DNA from: Opisthorchis felineus | Lineage: Eukaryota; Platyhelminthes; Trematoda; Opisthorchiida; Opisthorchiidae | Direction of reading: 5' to 3' | DNA: 64,000 bases | Assembly (NCBI GenBank): GCA_004794785.1 | Contig: SJOL01009509.1 | Coordinates: 17,248-81,247 of the forward strand | Part shown: piece by piece, positions 26,554 through 38,248 of the stretch | Numbering within the stretch: the stretch's first letter is position 1 | How the letters are laid out: every line of letters starts with the position of its first letter | Position numbers and translations under genes: made by a program | The notes under the pieces: model-generated | Seen by the model: the letters and a program-made list of their open reading frames with translations, nothing else | What the model was told of the DNA's origin: nothing | Database searches by the model: none

Positions 26554-27114
26554 TCTGCCAAGAAAATATACCGCGACATCTCGAATATAGTATCAACTGA
26601 AACATGATGTGGGCCTTGTGTACCACATTCAGTTGAAGGATAGCCCAAACGACATATTCAGTTGAGTATTTCCCAAACACCAAAGTAGTTTGCGAATGGT
26701 AGCATTTCGTCAACAGTTAGCGTCCTACTTACCAGTGGCAATAACCCGTGACGTTCTGTTCTATTCCGATTCTACAAACCTATTTATACGCTACACAGTC
26801 AGTCGACGACCAAATTGTTTGAGTACTCGCCATATAACTTGATAATGCAACAACGAGATTCTAAAGAAAACTCCCAAAACTCCCACTTGTAACAGTAGCA
26901 GGCTGATCAAGCGAACATCTTAGCAGGATACTAGCCATCATCTAGCTACAGCTTATACGATACTTATCATGAATAGGTTCAAACCTAGAAAGCATTCACC
27001 GACCCAGGAGCAAACTCCATCAAAGTAGAACAGAATTATGTGGTTCCCTGATGCACCCATATTTTTCGTCATTCCTGTAACAATATAACCCCGCAACAGG
27101 CTAACATCCTGTCT

Positions 27115-27135
27115 ACACGTCCTGACAGGACGTGT
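27115..27135. repeat. Perfect 10-bp palindrome
   Basis: ACACGTCCTG, A, CAGGACGTGT, followed at once by an AT-rich inverted repeat of ATTAATA type (27135-27161). Confidence 0.9.
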
Positions 27136-27970
27136 ATTAATATTATATTATTATTAATATTATCAACGTCACTGCTGATATTTCTATGTTACTAAGGCGT
27201 ACCGGCCAATAACAAATGAGCTCGAGCACTTCTAAATTTCGATTAGGACACTTATCGCATCAGAAGCGACTCATTCAAATTCGCCGATATAATGCTGTCG
27301 TTCCCTAATGTCCCCCTTTGATACTGATCACGTGCCCCGCTGGCTTCTCTGTGTTTGAGTGCGCAACTGAACTCCAACACACCAGTTCTCGCCAGTCCGA
27401 TATGCGAATGGCTTTTTGACTACTGTGTCTTTCATTGTCTGAGTGGTTAAATTTTGACCAAAATCGGTAACAGTTTGCGACACCATAGGACTAATAAAAT
27501 AGGAACCTTAGTAAGTACGATAGACTGTACCAGAGAGGAAGCCGTTCCAAAGCAGGTCGATGGGTAGTACAGTAAAGACCTCAACAGTAAGATGGAGGAA
27601 GCACCTTCATCTTGGCCGCACGGTCTTTTGCCCGCCACAATTCCTATCAAGGAGACACCTCCATTCCCCTCCCCCCAGAACCAAAGAGGAAACACATTTT
27701 GTATCCCCAAATTGGTGATTCAGTCCATAAGTGAGTACATCACCGTGGATAAAATCGAGGTCGTTCATCCGTATTTACTCGCTGTGACATTAAACCGCTG
27801 ACGTCATGAAGCGCTTTCCCACCAATCCATAAATATTTACTGGACTGGACTGGACAGAACCGGACTTCACGGGGCCCTTCCTAAGAATCGGAAATAATGC
27901 AGTTGAGAGACTGCATGACGCGGGATATGAAAACCCAATATTTATCAACTTCAATAAGTATCAGCAAAAT

Positions 27971-27998
27971 ACACTCATTTGCAAACCAATTTGGTTTT
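27971..27998 (-). repeat. Short fragment of foldback spacer
   Basis: ACACTCATTTGCAAACCAAT is the reverse complement of the spacer motif at 28203-28227 and lies 130 bp from that element. Confidence 0.5.
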
Positions 27999-28125
27999 TG
28001 AGAGAGACTCACCTGGAACCCAGCTGAATATCTCACTTATGATGTGCTAAGTAACTGAACGTGCTACACCAGGCCGCCTCGTGTTTCAGGTGGTACGATA
28101 TTCGGGATATCGTGATACATGTATA

Positions 28126-28378
28126 AACGTAATGCACTACTCATAAGGTCGCTGAAAATTCTTCGACAGCCCACGACCGGTTTCACCCTTCTTGGGGCAA
28201 AACCAAATTTGTTTGCAAATGAGTGTAGTTCGTTAATTTCGTGCAATTTGGATTCAAGTAGAACATAAGGTTGACGGAAACTCGGGGACTGCACCTACCT
28301 GATGAGCCCCAAGAAGGGCGAAACCAGTCGTGGGCTGTCGGAGAATTTTCAGCAACCTTATGAGTAGTGCACTACGTT
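28126..28378. mobile_element. 253-bp foldback element with hammerhead
   Basis: Inverted arms 28126-28198 and 28306-28378 (73 bp each) differ at five positions, all transitions. Ends read AACGTARTGCACTACTCATAAGG. The 107-bp spacer contains the motif CAAATGAGTGTAG and the 5' half of the hammerhead. No transposase is encoded. Lies in the 7.5-kb KLHL intron. Confidence 0.88.
28294..28334 (+). ncRNA. Hammerhead ribozyme inside a foldback element, intact core
   Basis: Plus strand: CCTAC, CTGATGA, GCCCCAAGAAGGGC, GAAA, CCAGTC, GTGGG. Stem I is five pairs (CCUAC with GUGGG, one G-U). Stem II is GCCC/GGGC. Stem III is minimal (A-U and C-G around a 2-nt loop). All core bases are present; the cut would fall between 28329 and 28330. 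The 3' half from stem II onward is repeated in inverted orientation in the left arm of the same element. Confidence 0.82.
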
Positions 28379-28854
28379 CAATAAGTATCAATAAGTATCC
28401 TTTTTTGTTAAATAAGCTTAGTCCATCGTTATCAGTCATCCTGTTTTGTGGTTAAGTGGTACAAAACCAAATGTTCTTAATGACTTCGACGAATTTGACT
28501 TGTGGTAGTTGTAGAGGCGTGGCATTTCCTTATCACCAAAGTTATTGGTTATCTAGTGTTCCCACTCTAGCTGACAAGAAATGTTGCCTTAGATACGCAC
28601 GGTAGGCTGGCATCCGTTTTCGGATTGGCCTGTCACAATAAACGAATTCCATGGGAACCCGCGCACAATAGATAATATCATATACGGTTTGCGCGCAGCC
28701 GCATGTATATCCACTTGAAACCCCTGTACCCGGGGTAAACCGGAGGGAATAAGACCGTAGGGTGAACAGGAGGGGACAGTTCTAAAGGCATCACATGCCT
28801 AACAGGTGACCCATAATTTTTCACTGAATCGGGTAAAACTGAAGGGCATGCAAA

Positions 28855-29345
28855 GGGGCACCTGGCGGGCGTACCAATCAGGAAGCATATCCTAGGTACA
28901 CACACATATGGCTAGCGATTGCCAGCCGCTATTCGGCCAGGTCGGTACAACGATGGTCACAGAGGGTCACCTTTAGCACGTTGTAGGCCTAACATTCCAG
29001 GCAATCCGGTTTATGTAAAGCAGGCTTGAGACAGCAATCAGAAGCAGCGTTCAACATGACAAGCAAACCATAGTCTCTCTATAGCCCTCTAAGGTTAGGG
29101 TGATGGACACGATGAAACAGTTGGCACTAACAGCGTATGCAGAAGACTGTCTGGTCGCCCGCACCACACATGAGATGCGCCCTTGGCACACACATATGGT
29201 CAACTAATGCTGATCATTATTCAGCTCGGGCAATACAACGATGGTCAAAAAAAGTCACTTCCAGCACCGTTGTAGGCCTAACGCCCCGGATCAACCAGGG
29301 CACTAGGAGGGGGCTTCGCTGATACAGATAAGAACAACCTAGTAG
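28855..29345 (+). repeat. Two diverged tandem copies of a ~300-bp repeat
   Basis: 28855-29060 and 29150-29345 share, in order, CACACACATATGG, TACAACGATGGTCA, GTTGTAGGCCTAAC and related spacers. No coding signal. Confidence 0.6.
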
Positions 29346-29539
29346 TTGAATTCAACGCTGTCTACTTTGAACACAGTAGCGGCTACATTACTGAAAAGCC
29401 GCATCCAGAATACACTCGTATGGCATTCTGTGGTTAGCCCTGATTGAACCTGATTCCGTCCGCACGATAATGATGACTGAAATTCACTTCCGGCATTATC
29501 GCCGGCTTACAGCATTGCACTGCCCAGTGTGCTATAGGA

Positions 29540-30330
29540 TTTTCTTAGGTTTGGTCCATATGGTCCATTGGTGGCCGTCCAGTCCAATTACACCAGCACA
29601 AACACCATCGTAATTGCTGCATATCCAGCTTGTTCGGTCTCTAGATCTAACAACTCCTCCGAATCTCACCATTCTGACACGAAGTTAGCGATCGATGAAC
29701 GAACGGCATCAGCTCGTATCACTTTCCTGTTTGCCGTCCATGTCCCACCAGCAGACACGTCCCCGACAGTGACCGGAGCTCGTTCAGTCCAATGAACACC
29801 AATTATCCGCTTCAGGAAGTCAAATATCGGATGTCGCGCCCATACACGACCAGTGTTTCAGTAGCATACGAGGAGACAGATAGAACCGTAGTCTTGTAGA
29901 GATGCAGCTTGGTTTCCGGTCGCAGGCTACGGTTCCTCCACGACTGTTTCTCGAGTTTTCCATTAGACGCACTAGCCGGGCAACACGGAATCTCAACTCA
30001 CGGGCAAGTCAGCAGACGATGGGTTCCGAGGTACCAGAGGCCAGTGAGGTGGTCCACAAACTCTGTCCCAGTCTTGGCGCACCGAAAAATGTTTGGGATC
30101 CCACTCGGCTCTCGATGGTACAGAACGAAAGTCTTCTCGTTGACACTCAGTCCGAACTGCAAGTTTCTCGGCTTGACGCAACAGTTCATCATGCGTACTT
30201 GTGTGAGACAGAGATTGAAGGGCGCTAGGACAAAGACGTAACTCTGTTTAAGGCCAGCGAGTATTCTGAAATCACCTGAAGTCGAGGATAAAAACAACCA
30301 ACCGCGTTTGGTCCATGCCCGCACCCAGAC
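29540..30330 (-). mobile_element. Non-LTR retrotransposon RT remnant
   Basis: On the minus strand the segment reads FRILAGLKQSYVFVLAPFNL, a decayed form of the SGVRQG..L.P.LFN block of non-LTR reverse transcriptases, then NEKTFVLYHREP, VDHLTGLWYLGTHR (compare HFTYLGS), and further down ETKLHLYKTTVLSVSSYATE, the typical K.K...Y...VL...LY..ET segment. The Y/FADD block between them is absent. Stops and frameshifts are common. Clade not assigned. Confidence 0.7.
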
Positions 30331-31494
30331 GCACACACGCACAATTTACCATAGCCGATTGCAAGACGCGCACAACTGGCACCAGTTGGCTTGAGTACCC
30401 AGTCTTGGGCTGTCGAAGAGCATTCAGAGCAGTGTGTTCCGTCAAGAAAACATCCGTTTTATTCTTTCTGGCATCTCAGTCAAACGCAAAGCGTTTTTTC
30501 AACATATGTGAATGTGCCACTGTTGGCAGACGCATCCGTTTGCACCAGATAGCGTGACCCTACCGCCAGTGTGTAGATAGCAGGTGTCTTAGCAATAAAG
30601 CAGTTGTGAAAGCTACGACGAATTGATCTAAGGCTGCTCTCAATACCGGATACCATGAGTGCGTTTCATGGTCAGGATTAGTCCTCTATCAGGGCCTGAC
30701 GGGACCAGAGGAATATAGCTGTTGATTAAGTAAACATAAACTTGGTGAAAAAGTTCGACTCTCCGTGCTTTCGCCCATCGAATGCCGATAGATTCGGAGC
30801 TTTTCTGGTAGTTGTGAAAGAACTGGTAAACAGCGTGTCATATCCTGTCAGCGTGATTGCCTTCAAACCGAGACTCCTTCGAAGGGTTCCTTTGACGCGT
30901 AGTTAAAAAAAACGCTTGTGATTCTCCATTGATTGATGTGATGTGGTTAGTTTATTGCTAAAATGTGTTGCGACGAGAACCGACCGTAATCAGTCGTATC
31001 ATGGGGATAAGTTTTGTTGTTGTTCTGATGTTGGCGGTAGGATGAATTTGAGGTCTTTTTGACCAGAAACTGTACTTCAATACTAATATCTCAAAAACCA
31101 CACGACAAAACCTACTTCGTCACCTTCTACTATGAAATGTTTGTTAACAAACGCAATCCTTATCCGTTGCTGTCTACCGGAGCAAAAGTACGGCGAAAAA
31201 GCGATGTTAATATGAGTAAGTGCGGTCGATTCCGAAAACGACGCAATTTCACTCCTAATTGAAAATATCGTAAGGAATGTACGGGCTTCGAGTACTGTTG
31301 GAATTAGAAATTTAACCGTTTTCGAAACATTACAAGCATACTAGCCTGACCTCAAAGACTAACGGACAACTTTGGTGCATGCAGTCAAGACCGGAATTTT
31401 CTGATCAAAAGTTGACGAACTTTCGCTTCGTTTTTGCAGAATTCTAAGACCATCATTGCAGTGAGGCTTGATGAATAGTACTAGAAACCGCTCA

Positions 31495-31672
31495 GTTGTG
31501 ACACCCTTTCGGCGCCTAGCTGCCATGTCACCAGAAACACGAGGGCTGAGATACAACCAGGCTGCCCAAACCTAGACAGGGACAGTCGAGATAGTGAAGT
31601 TGGGTACGAACCACGGACCCCGCGGTTGATAAGTCCGCACCTTAACCACTGATCAATCTCGAACTCTGCCTT
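31495..31672 (-). mobile_element. tRNA-like SINE, family 2
   Basis: Minus strand: GATTGATCAGTGGTTAAGG (A box), GGTCCGTGGTTCGTACCC (B box), then CTGTCTAGGTTTGGGCAGCC, TATCTCAGCCCTCGTG and AAAGGGTGTCACAA. Same order as the other two copies. Lies in the large KLHL intron. Confidence 0.75.
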
Positions 31673-32779
31673 CAGCAACACAGGCCCATAACATGCGTCA
31701 GAAATGCACTACTAGATGAGATTTCGATCGATCGGCTGCAGAGTCAGTTGCGTTGGGACCGCCAAGAAGGTGCTTTGTATGTTGTTACAACATAAACAGA
31801 CCCTAGCGTTTGTGCCTGTTCTTCATTCTTACTGACACACAACATGCACGCGGGTAGTGGCTACCACGGGATCACTGCTCATGTTTCGAAGTCAACCGTG
31901 GTGACAGTGACATCGCCGCGGCTTGACTGGGCGGAATAATGCGATTGCGCTGTAGGCGGTTTGTGCTGGGTCCGGCTCAAATAAACCTAATGGTTTGTTC
32001 GAGGATATCAGAATTACCTAGGCAACCGACGGCAAAACGGAGCCTTAGTAAAATGGATTCACTGCAATAACTGACCTCACGATGAATGATATACTTTGAA
32101 AAGAATGGCTTATCGCTTGTGTTAATTGCGAATAGCACACAGTTAAGTTTTTGGCGTCCTAGGTTTCCGGGCAGCTTGACCAAGCGGATTTTTACGACAC
32201 ACGATTGGGTCACAGTGTAGTTGCACAAGTGAACAACCTACCCTAGACATGTAGACCAGACCTTAATTCGTCACTAACACAGTCGCAAGGAACGCGTGTG
32301 TACACTCCATAAGGACAACTACGGCCGCCATACATCAGCAGCTAAACGCAATCCTCAGCACTCACCGTCCGCGGATTGTATGACCGAGGTACCGAATTGG
32401 TCCATATTCACGCCTTGCTGCTTAGACGCAGGAATGTGCACTATCAAGCTTAGTGATGTCATATTCCATATTTATTTTGTCCCGGCGACACTGGATTCAC
32501 TTGAAAATACACACCACTATTCGTACTAAAGTAGTTTACTCGATTTGAAATCTAATCATTTCCCAAAACCAAAAGGACAAATGGGGGTAAACAGTTTTTG
32601 GGAATCACGCATAAGTTCGGTGGGGAGCCGATTTTCATCCTACTTTAAGGCTAATCAGATGGAACCATTCCCTAGAATTGCAATAACCTTATCTCTCGTA
32701 CTTGAATACAATTGAATCTCCGGTTAACAAGACCTTCAGTTTCAAACGATTCAACTCAGTGTGCAATCCAGTTTTGTGT

Positions 32780-32855
32780 GCAATTACCTGATCGGTTCAA
32801 AAAATGACGAAACTGGCTTTTTCACAAACCTTATGAGTAATGCCATATCGAGGCA
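32780..32855 (+). repeat. Decayed hammerhead-element 3' end
   Basis: Contains TTACCTGATCGGTTC, then GACGAAACTGGC, and AACCTTATGAGTAATGCC, the family's right end. The ribozyme core is damaged (CTGATCG). Confidence 0.55.
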
Positions 32856-33759
32856 TCCTTCGTGCATCATAGCCAGTTGAACGGTAGTATAAATGAGAAA
32901 CTCCGTTAGACTAGCATCGAATTACCCGTTAACGTACGTATGATATCAAGTTTGCAAGTTGTTATTCACTCCTTCCTAATTTCAGTTATTCCGGTGGTAA
33001 CTGGGTTAAAACCGGCGTATCATGGATAAAAATGTAGGGTCTATCTGTGAACTTTTGAAAAGCTCCAACAACTACTTTTATTTAAACACGAATTATGAAC
33101 TTAAAAATGACGGAAATGGACAGCATATACTTTGGGAAAAACAGGCGTAGTTTTTAGACTGATTCGTGTAATGGAACCAAATTAGAGCAGTTATTCGTTT
33201 AGTGGTGGATATATCCTTTGAATGCAAAAAAATCATTATTATGTAGTGAATGCCTGCAGTACGAGGAGACACGACTGAACCATACAAATCTCCCATCAAT
33301 GCCAAAAGCGAAACTTTGTTAGGGCTCGAATCACGAGTTCTTCTCTGGCCAAAGGCCTCATGTCGAATTCTTTCACTCCATTGAAATTTGGTAGAATGGT
33401 TGCGTTTCCGAACATTGCCCGGACATCACACATACACACACACATACATGAATCATTAAAGATCATTGATGTGATCGATGAACTACCAGCGTCCCCTTTA
33501 CCAGCTTACTGCGACCAAGGCCGAAGGCAATGTCGGGCTTGTGTTGTCCTATTGTATCAGCTTGAATGGCAACAACAAATCTGTTCTTAACGGCGTGATT
33601 TCGCATCGTCTCTGCAATCCTTTTGCCAGAGATGGACGAAAACAACGGTGTCGTTTGAAATCGAAAGCGACACAACTCTGGGGTAAAAACATTCGACGAT
33701 ACCGTAGCAAACGAAACCACTAGTCAAATCCTGAGAACAGAGCGAAATTTGAAACTTAC

Positions 33760-33959
33760 CACCTGTGTAAATAAAGTCAACCAGTAGGGTCAGAATATCT
33801 CCATCCAAACCGTGAAGTTTTACGCATTTCTCATTAGTGTGTGCCAGTGGACCGGCGAACAAGGCGTAGAAGTATGGGGAACTGGAGGCAAGGATCGCTC
33901 GGTGAGCCGAGAGTCTTGTGGTTCCTGCTTGGAGGACAACGTCGCAAAGCGTGTGTGCT
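33760..33959 (-). CDS. KLHL exon: BTB/POZ domain
   Basis: This exon encodes the central BTB domain, which mediates dimerisation and Cullin-3 binding in KLHL proteins. The acceptor reads CCTAG before AGCACACACG and the donor is GGTG then GTAAGTTT. Visible family landmarks are LCDVVLQAG, LSAHRAILASSSPYFYALF, VKLHGLDGDILTLLVDFIYTG split over the text, all in the usual order and spacing. The exon enters at phase 2 and leaves at phase 1, the last G joining the next exon to make the Glu of the YTGE motif. The preceding BTB helix is encoded elsewhere; the sequence upstream to 34264 in this frame does not look like KLHL, which fits an intron. A Penelope-like element lies about 0.5 kb upstream on the opposite strand. 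Confidence 0.93.
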
Positions 33960-34493
33960 CTAGGTTGGCAGTTTAAAGGACACAAAAATGAAGATGAAAA
34001 CTGCTGCATCTAAGGACAATATAACAATCCTGTGAAAAGGAAACAACCATGAGGAAAGGGTATTTTGCCTCCACAGGGATGGTGGCTTCTGCCCGAAAAG
34101 ACATCTCTGAGGGTAATTACTGTGCGGAGCGCGTGCACACTCCATGAAAGTATTAGTGTAGAAAGGGATGCACAGTAATCTGACTGAAAAACAAGCTGAC
34201 TCATGAGCAACCATGATTTGTTTAAGCGGCTTATCACTGGTTTGAAAGTTCCATATACTTTCAAAGATCGAGACTAGTTACACTCTGCGCTTCACTCTGA
34301 ATTTCGGATTGGCTGTTGAACTCACACGCATACAGAGCAAAAATTCCTCGGAGGACTAACTGTCTTTGGGTATGTGGGTCCAGTGATAATATAGCTACCT
34401 TGCAGAGTAACCCAGTAGTGCAAACATGTGGCTTTGTCATTGAACGTTAGTCTAAACGAATGTACTCAGCACTAAATTGGTCGCTCCTTCGTC

Positions 34494-34886
34494 TTGTCCG
34501 AAAAAAACGGTTTCCCAGTCGACGGTACCGTCAGTCACTTTGTTTTCGACTCAGTTATATACTCTCAAGAAAAAAATCTAGCGATGGGATCCCCAATATC
34601 CCCGATTTTGGTCAATATGTTCATGGAAGACTCTGAGCGGGAAGCTTTAGACGAAATGGAGTGTCCATTGATGGTTTTCTGGCGTTACGTAGCTGACACG
34701 TTCCTTGTGATAAAGCGTGATAACGTTAACGAATTATTTCAATATCTTAACACTTTGGACCCTCACATTAAGTTTAGCGTGGAGCCAGAGCCCACATCGG
34801 GTACACCACCCTTCCTTGACTGCATGACACACAAGAGTGGTGGGAAATTAAAAACGACCGTTTTTCGGAAATCAACAGATAGATAG
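34494..34886 (+). pseudogene. PLE reverse transcriptase fragment, catalytic Asp lost
   Basis: The frame contains KNLAMGSPISPILVNMFMED, the RT block with the conserved GSPISP motif, then FWRYVADTFLVIK and IKFSVEPEPTSGTPPFLDC. The catalytic box, normally Y.DD, reads VADT, so one metal-binding Asp is replaced by Ala. The frame ends at TAG after FRKSTDR, a position where the family continues. N-terminal RT motifs are missing. This copy cannot encode a working enzyme. Confidence 0.85.
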
Positions 34887-35078
34887 TGGTGAGGTCTTAA
34901 ACTACTCCTCAGCACTCACTTCCAAAGGCGCAGTAAATGCTAGTACAGTTTCAACAATGTTTTGGAGAGTAAGAGCACTGTGCACAGAGGAGGTCGACCG
35001 AAGAGCAGCACAACTTGAGGTAAAAAAGCGACTTTAATATAGCGGATACCCAGTGGGTTTAATTAAGCGGCACGGGTA

Positions 35079-35615
35079 TTGGTCCCAAAACCAAGACCCA
35101 ACAAAGAATGGGTTGGGACAGCAGTCATTCCATACAAAACAGAGACATCTGAAGTCATTAGAGGGGTGATGAATGCGGCTAACATTAGGGTAGCATTCCA
35201 GAAAAGAAGGAATTTACACTCAGTATTGGTGCAGCTGAAGGATCGCCTTCCGATTGACAGGACTAGGGACGGTGTATACAGAATAAAATGTAACGACTGC
35301 ACGAAAGTTTATATAGGTCAGGCAGCCAGAGAATTGCACACCAGAATCGGTGAGCATAACTGGTGCATTAACAGACCACCCAGAAACGTATCTGAATATC
35401 AGGTGACAGTCAAAGACTCGGCAATGGCAAGGCATTCACTGGACACTGGGCACAGGATCGATTTAGAAAAATTGGAAATTCCGAGACGGGGACTAAGATT
35501 CACACCACAGCGACTGGTGGCCGAGGCCGTAGTTCATGTGGAATCCCTGTTTGACCCCATAAGTTTGTCATGGCAAAAGGTTGCGCACTTATGTGAGGGA
35601 GAGCGTTCGCTATGA
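35079..35615 (+). pseudogene. PLE GIY-YIG endonuclease fragment
   Basis: A 178-codon frame contains VYRIKCNDCTKVYIGQAARE then LHTRIGEHN, the GIY-YIG signature in the C..C form typical of PLEs, with the catalytic Arg (TRIGEH) and a downstream acidic residue (LVAEAVVH) in place. This nuclease makes the nick used for integration. It is the best preserved part of the element, but it is separated from the RT by stops and frameshifts. Confidence 0.85.
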
Positions 35616-36411
35616 TGTTGGACACATCAGAAAACAGTGCACACTCACCGACGTAGATCGTCAATGGCCCTCGTTAGTTGCATTGAATATACCTCATTTT
35701 CTTCGCATTTGTCTTTCGTCCCGGAATTCTCATCATCGGGACCAGATTGCCCGTCCTGATAACAAACAGAACAGGAAAGAGTGCAGAATGAATTTATTGG
35801 AAATAAACACGAGGAAAATGGCTGATCAAATGCTCCTCTGCTCTGTTGTTACAGGCAAGGACATAGTATATAAGCGTACTGATTGCTCCTTGATACTTGC
35901 ACAACTTACCGATTGTTCAGGTACACCGAACTACACTGAACCCTAAATATAATTCGAAGTTCATATTTTCGCGAATCAGACAACGATTTGGTTGATATCA
36001 TCCTGCAAGATTGTGCTTTCAATATGCGTTGGACTCGGACAAAGCCGCAATTTACGGAGTAAATAATGAAGTGCTAGTTCCTCAAGACTACTTGACTGAA
36101 TAGGTGCCCGCGTTTTAAAGCATGAAATGAAGGTGAATTGCGGTGTCTCACAAAACAAAAGAATCTTGATTTGACGATGTTTTGTTTGTATCCTAAAGCA
36201 TCATTTTCCGTGTGCTGGATGATTCCCGTCTCCACTAGTTGGATAGCTGGTGCCTCACTTTAACTTACCCCACTCTCGTGATGATTCGGTAGCACTGATG
36301 GCAGTATTCGCGTCCAAACCAACTTTATAGTTACTCTAGTGAAGCAGCCAAAGCGGTTTTCGTTATGGGATCGTATATCTATTAATAGTCAGGTTCCACT
36401 GTACTTGAAAA

Positions 36412-36565
36412 CGCCCTCTTTGGAAGGCCGCCAATGCAAATGCATTTGGGACTGAGCCAATTCCCGCTCGTCATGGGAACACATTCTTTGGGGGCGGCTC
36501 TGTACACGGTATTACAGATTATTCCTCCTTCGGAGGTGGGGATTATGGGAAAGAGAGCACGTCCA
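36412..36565 (+). CDS. Possible Gly/Ser-rich coding segment, unassigned
   Basis: One plus-strand frame reads KAANANAFGTEPIPARHGNT then FFGGGSVHGITDYSSFGGGD, protein-like and low in complexity, while a second plus frame and a minus frame across the same bases are also open. No convincing splice borders were fixed. It could be a 5' exon of the plus-strand gene or chance. Confidence 0.2.
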
Positions 36566-37868
36566 CTTGAAGTTCGTAACATCTGGTTCTCTATGTGTCA
36601 TTATTGTTTTACCTTCGCCCAACGATGGGGTTTCAAAAAAGACAAAATATGAATACTGATGGTGCTGTGTTAAACCTCCGGGGACCATCATGCTTGGGAA
36701 TTAGTTCATGTAAAATTCCCAAGTTCGAACTCCGGTTTCCTCGTTCGGTCCCTTAACATAACAGTGTGACGTTTTCACCCTTTCAAGTAAATAATCAGTC
36801 ATATAAGAACCACTAACAATAAACATGATTCTAATGTGAAACAAACTGCATAGAAAAGGCGTAAAAGTATCCCATAAATATATTACAAACGACGGATGTG
36901 ATCTAGTAACCGAACAGGAAGACCCGGGTTCGTGTACTGAGCAACAGGAGTCAGAATTCGCCTTTTTTGGAAGTAATGTTTCCCAGGCCGTTTTTTGGAC
37001 ATTTTACATATTTTTCCAGCAGTTGAAATACAAACATAAGAACGGCTGCTGATGAAGGTCTAAAAATAGAGTTCTCCAGAATCGATTCACCACTTTTATG
37101 TGAAACCCTGTGATTTTCAAATGACTGAACACCTAAAACCGAACTTGGATTTTTCCTCAAGTATGTACGAAACCCAACTGAATACGCTGTTAGGATGCTG
37201 GATATATAAACGGTAGAATCAGGCCCAAAATCCGACAGAGAATGCGATCCTGCGGTTTTCGAACAACCCAAGAGATAGCTGACCATTTACGGATTATTTC
37301 TGAACCGGTTAGTGTTCTCACACGTTGAGTGATTAAATTTCTAACCTGAGGAAACCCGTGTTGTACTTTCAGCAACTTCTATGATCACTACTCATCAAAT
37401 ATTAGAGTCAATCATGGCAGCTCGCCTGGATTTGTGACTCGCGAATTTTCATTGACCAACTCTATATTTCACCTCGTATCGCTTAGGTAGAGTAACTGTC
37501 GAACAAACCTGGTGTTTTCGAACAGCCCAACATTCCTTCATACAGGTCTGCCACATGCATCGTCAAACCCTAAATGTTCCACACTTATCACCAGTCACCG
37601 TACTTCGCACCTACATGCTGACTCCACTCAAAATCCACTGAACGATACCTTCCGAAAATGTCTTTGACGTGCCACCTATCAATTGCGGATGCCTACTACT
37701 TCACTGGTTTGAAAGGTATGAGATATGCCGTTGGCTATAGAATCCCGACCATAGCCGGGATTAGACCAGAATCCCCAAACGTGGGTTTTCCCCAGGCCAT
37801 GGAGCACACGGAAGACTGACGTGCCATTCTTTCCATTGAGCTTCAATGCGCATCGCACACGGCTGCTC

Positions 37869-37889
37869 GAGGCTTGTGTAACAAGCCTC
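37869..37889. repeat. Perfect 9-bp hairpin
   Basis: GAGGCTTGT, GTA, ACAAGCCTC. It lies in a GC-richer stretch (37680-38040) without a recognised gene. Confidence 0.85.
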
Positions 37890-38176
37890 AGAAGCTTGCA
37901 GACTGCATGGACTTTTGAGTCCACTGTGTGAACCGCAGTAACGGGAGGGCATGGCTGTGCACCCGGCAGGCGTGAGTGGACTGACAACCCAATCAAAACT
38001 CACGATGCGGCGTAAGGAAAACAATGTGACGGTGACGTAGGCCCCGGTACTTTGAGCCGTGCTTCCCTCAAATGGGTCGTCTTAGAAAGATGAGTAACAA
38101 AGTGCCAAAAACGCAGCCCAACCAAGCACTAAATTTAGGACCAGTAGTTGTCCATATCATAAAGTTATGTAAGAAT

Positions 38177-38248
38177 GAGTTCACGCTCACATCACTCTTA
38201 TCTGAACAGTAATCCTCCAGTCTTGGCGTATTTATTCTTGTGAATCTA
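38177..38248 (+). repeat. Relative of the 60.9-kb foldback arm
   Basis: CGCTCACATCACTCTTATCT then CTCCAGTCTTGGCGTATTTA parallels 60925-60993 through most of its length. Confidence 0.55.

Larger units (their letters stand above)
6267..33959 (-). other. Kelch-like (KLHL) gene, seven joined exons, N-terminus missing
   Basis: Seven exons on the minus strand join with GT/AG borders and matching phases (200, 205, 352, 340, 199, 161 and 182 nt) into one frame of 545 residues ending in TAG. Order is BTB, BACK, six Kelch repeats: the layout of substrate adaptors for Cullin-3 ubiquitin ligases. The C-terminal part resembles the KLHL2/KLHL3/Drosophila Kelch group most (RKNAG then LYVVGG, LASVE), but I assign no ortholog. 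Introns are about 7.5, 5.8, 3.1, 3.1, 0.3 and 6.2 kb and full of repeats. The first exon found starts inside the BTB domain at phase 2, so at least one upstream exon, with the start codon and about 20-60 residues, is missing from this model. No clear AATAAA was found just below the stop. Confidence 0.9.
34480..35640 (+). mobile_element. Penelope-like element, 5'-truncated and inactive
   Basis: Two coding pieces in order, a reverse transcriptase and a GIY-YIG endonuclease, identify a Penelope-like retroelement (PLE), an ancient eukaryotic class related to telomerase reverse transcriptase. Between them (34890-35079) the frame is broken, but traces of the usual linker remain (for example an arginine-rich stretch near 34990). 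The N-terminal part is absent, as is common after incomplete reverse transcription. No terminal repeat or hammerhead motif was found at its ends, though both occur in intact PLEs. It lies upstream of the first KLHL exon found, in opposite orientation. Confidence 0.85.

Noticed and set aside
35581..35946. Plus-strand frame after the Penelope-like endonuclease
   Set aside because: Probably 3' flank of the element or another repeat; no domain.
36700..36745. AAGTTCGAACTCCGG, possible tRNA B box
   Set aside because: No A box at a proper distance and no cloverleaf.
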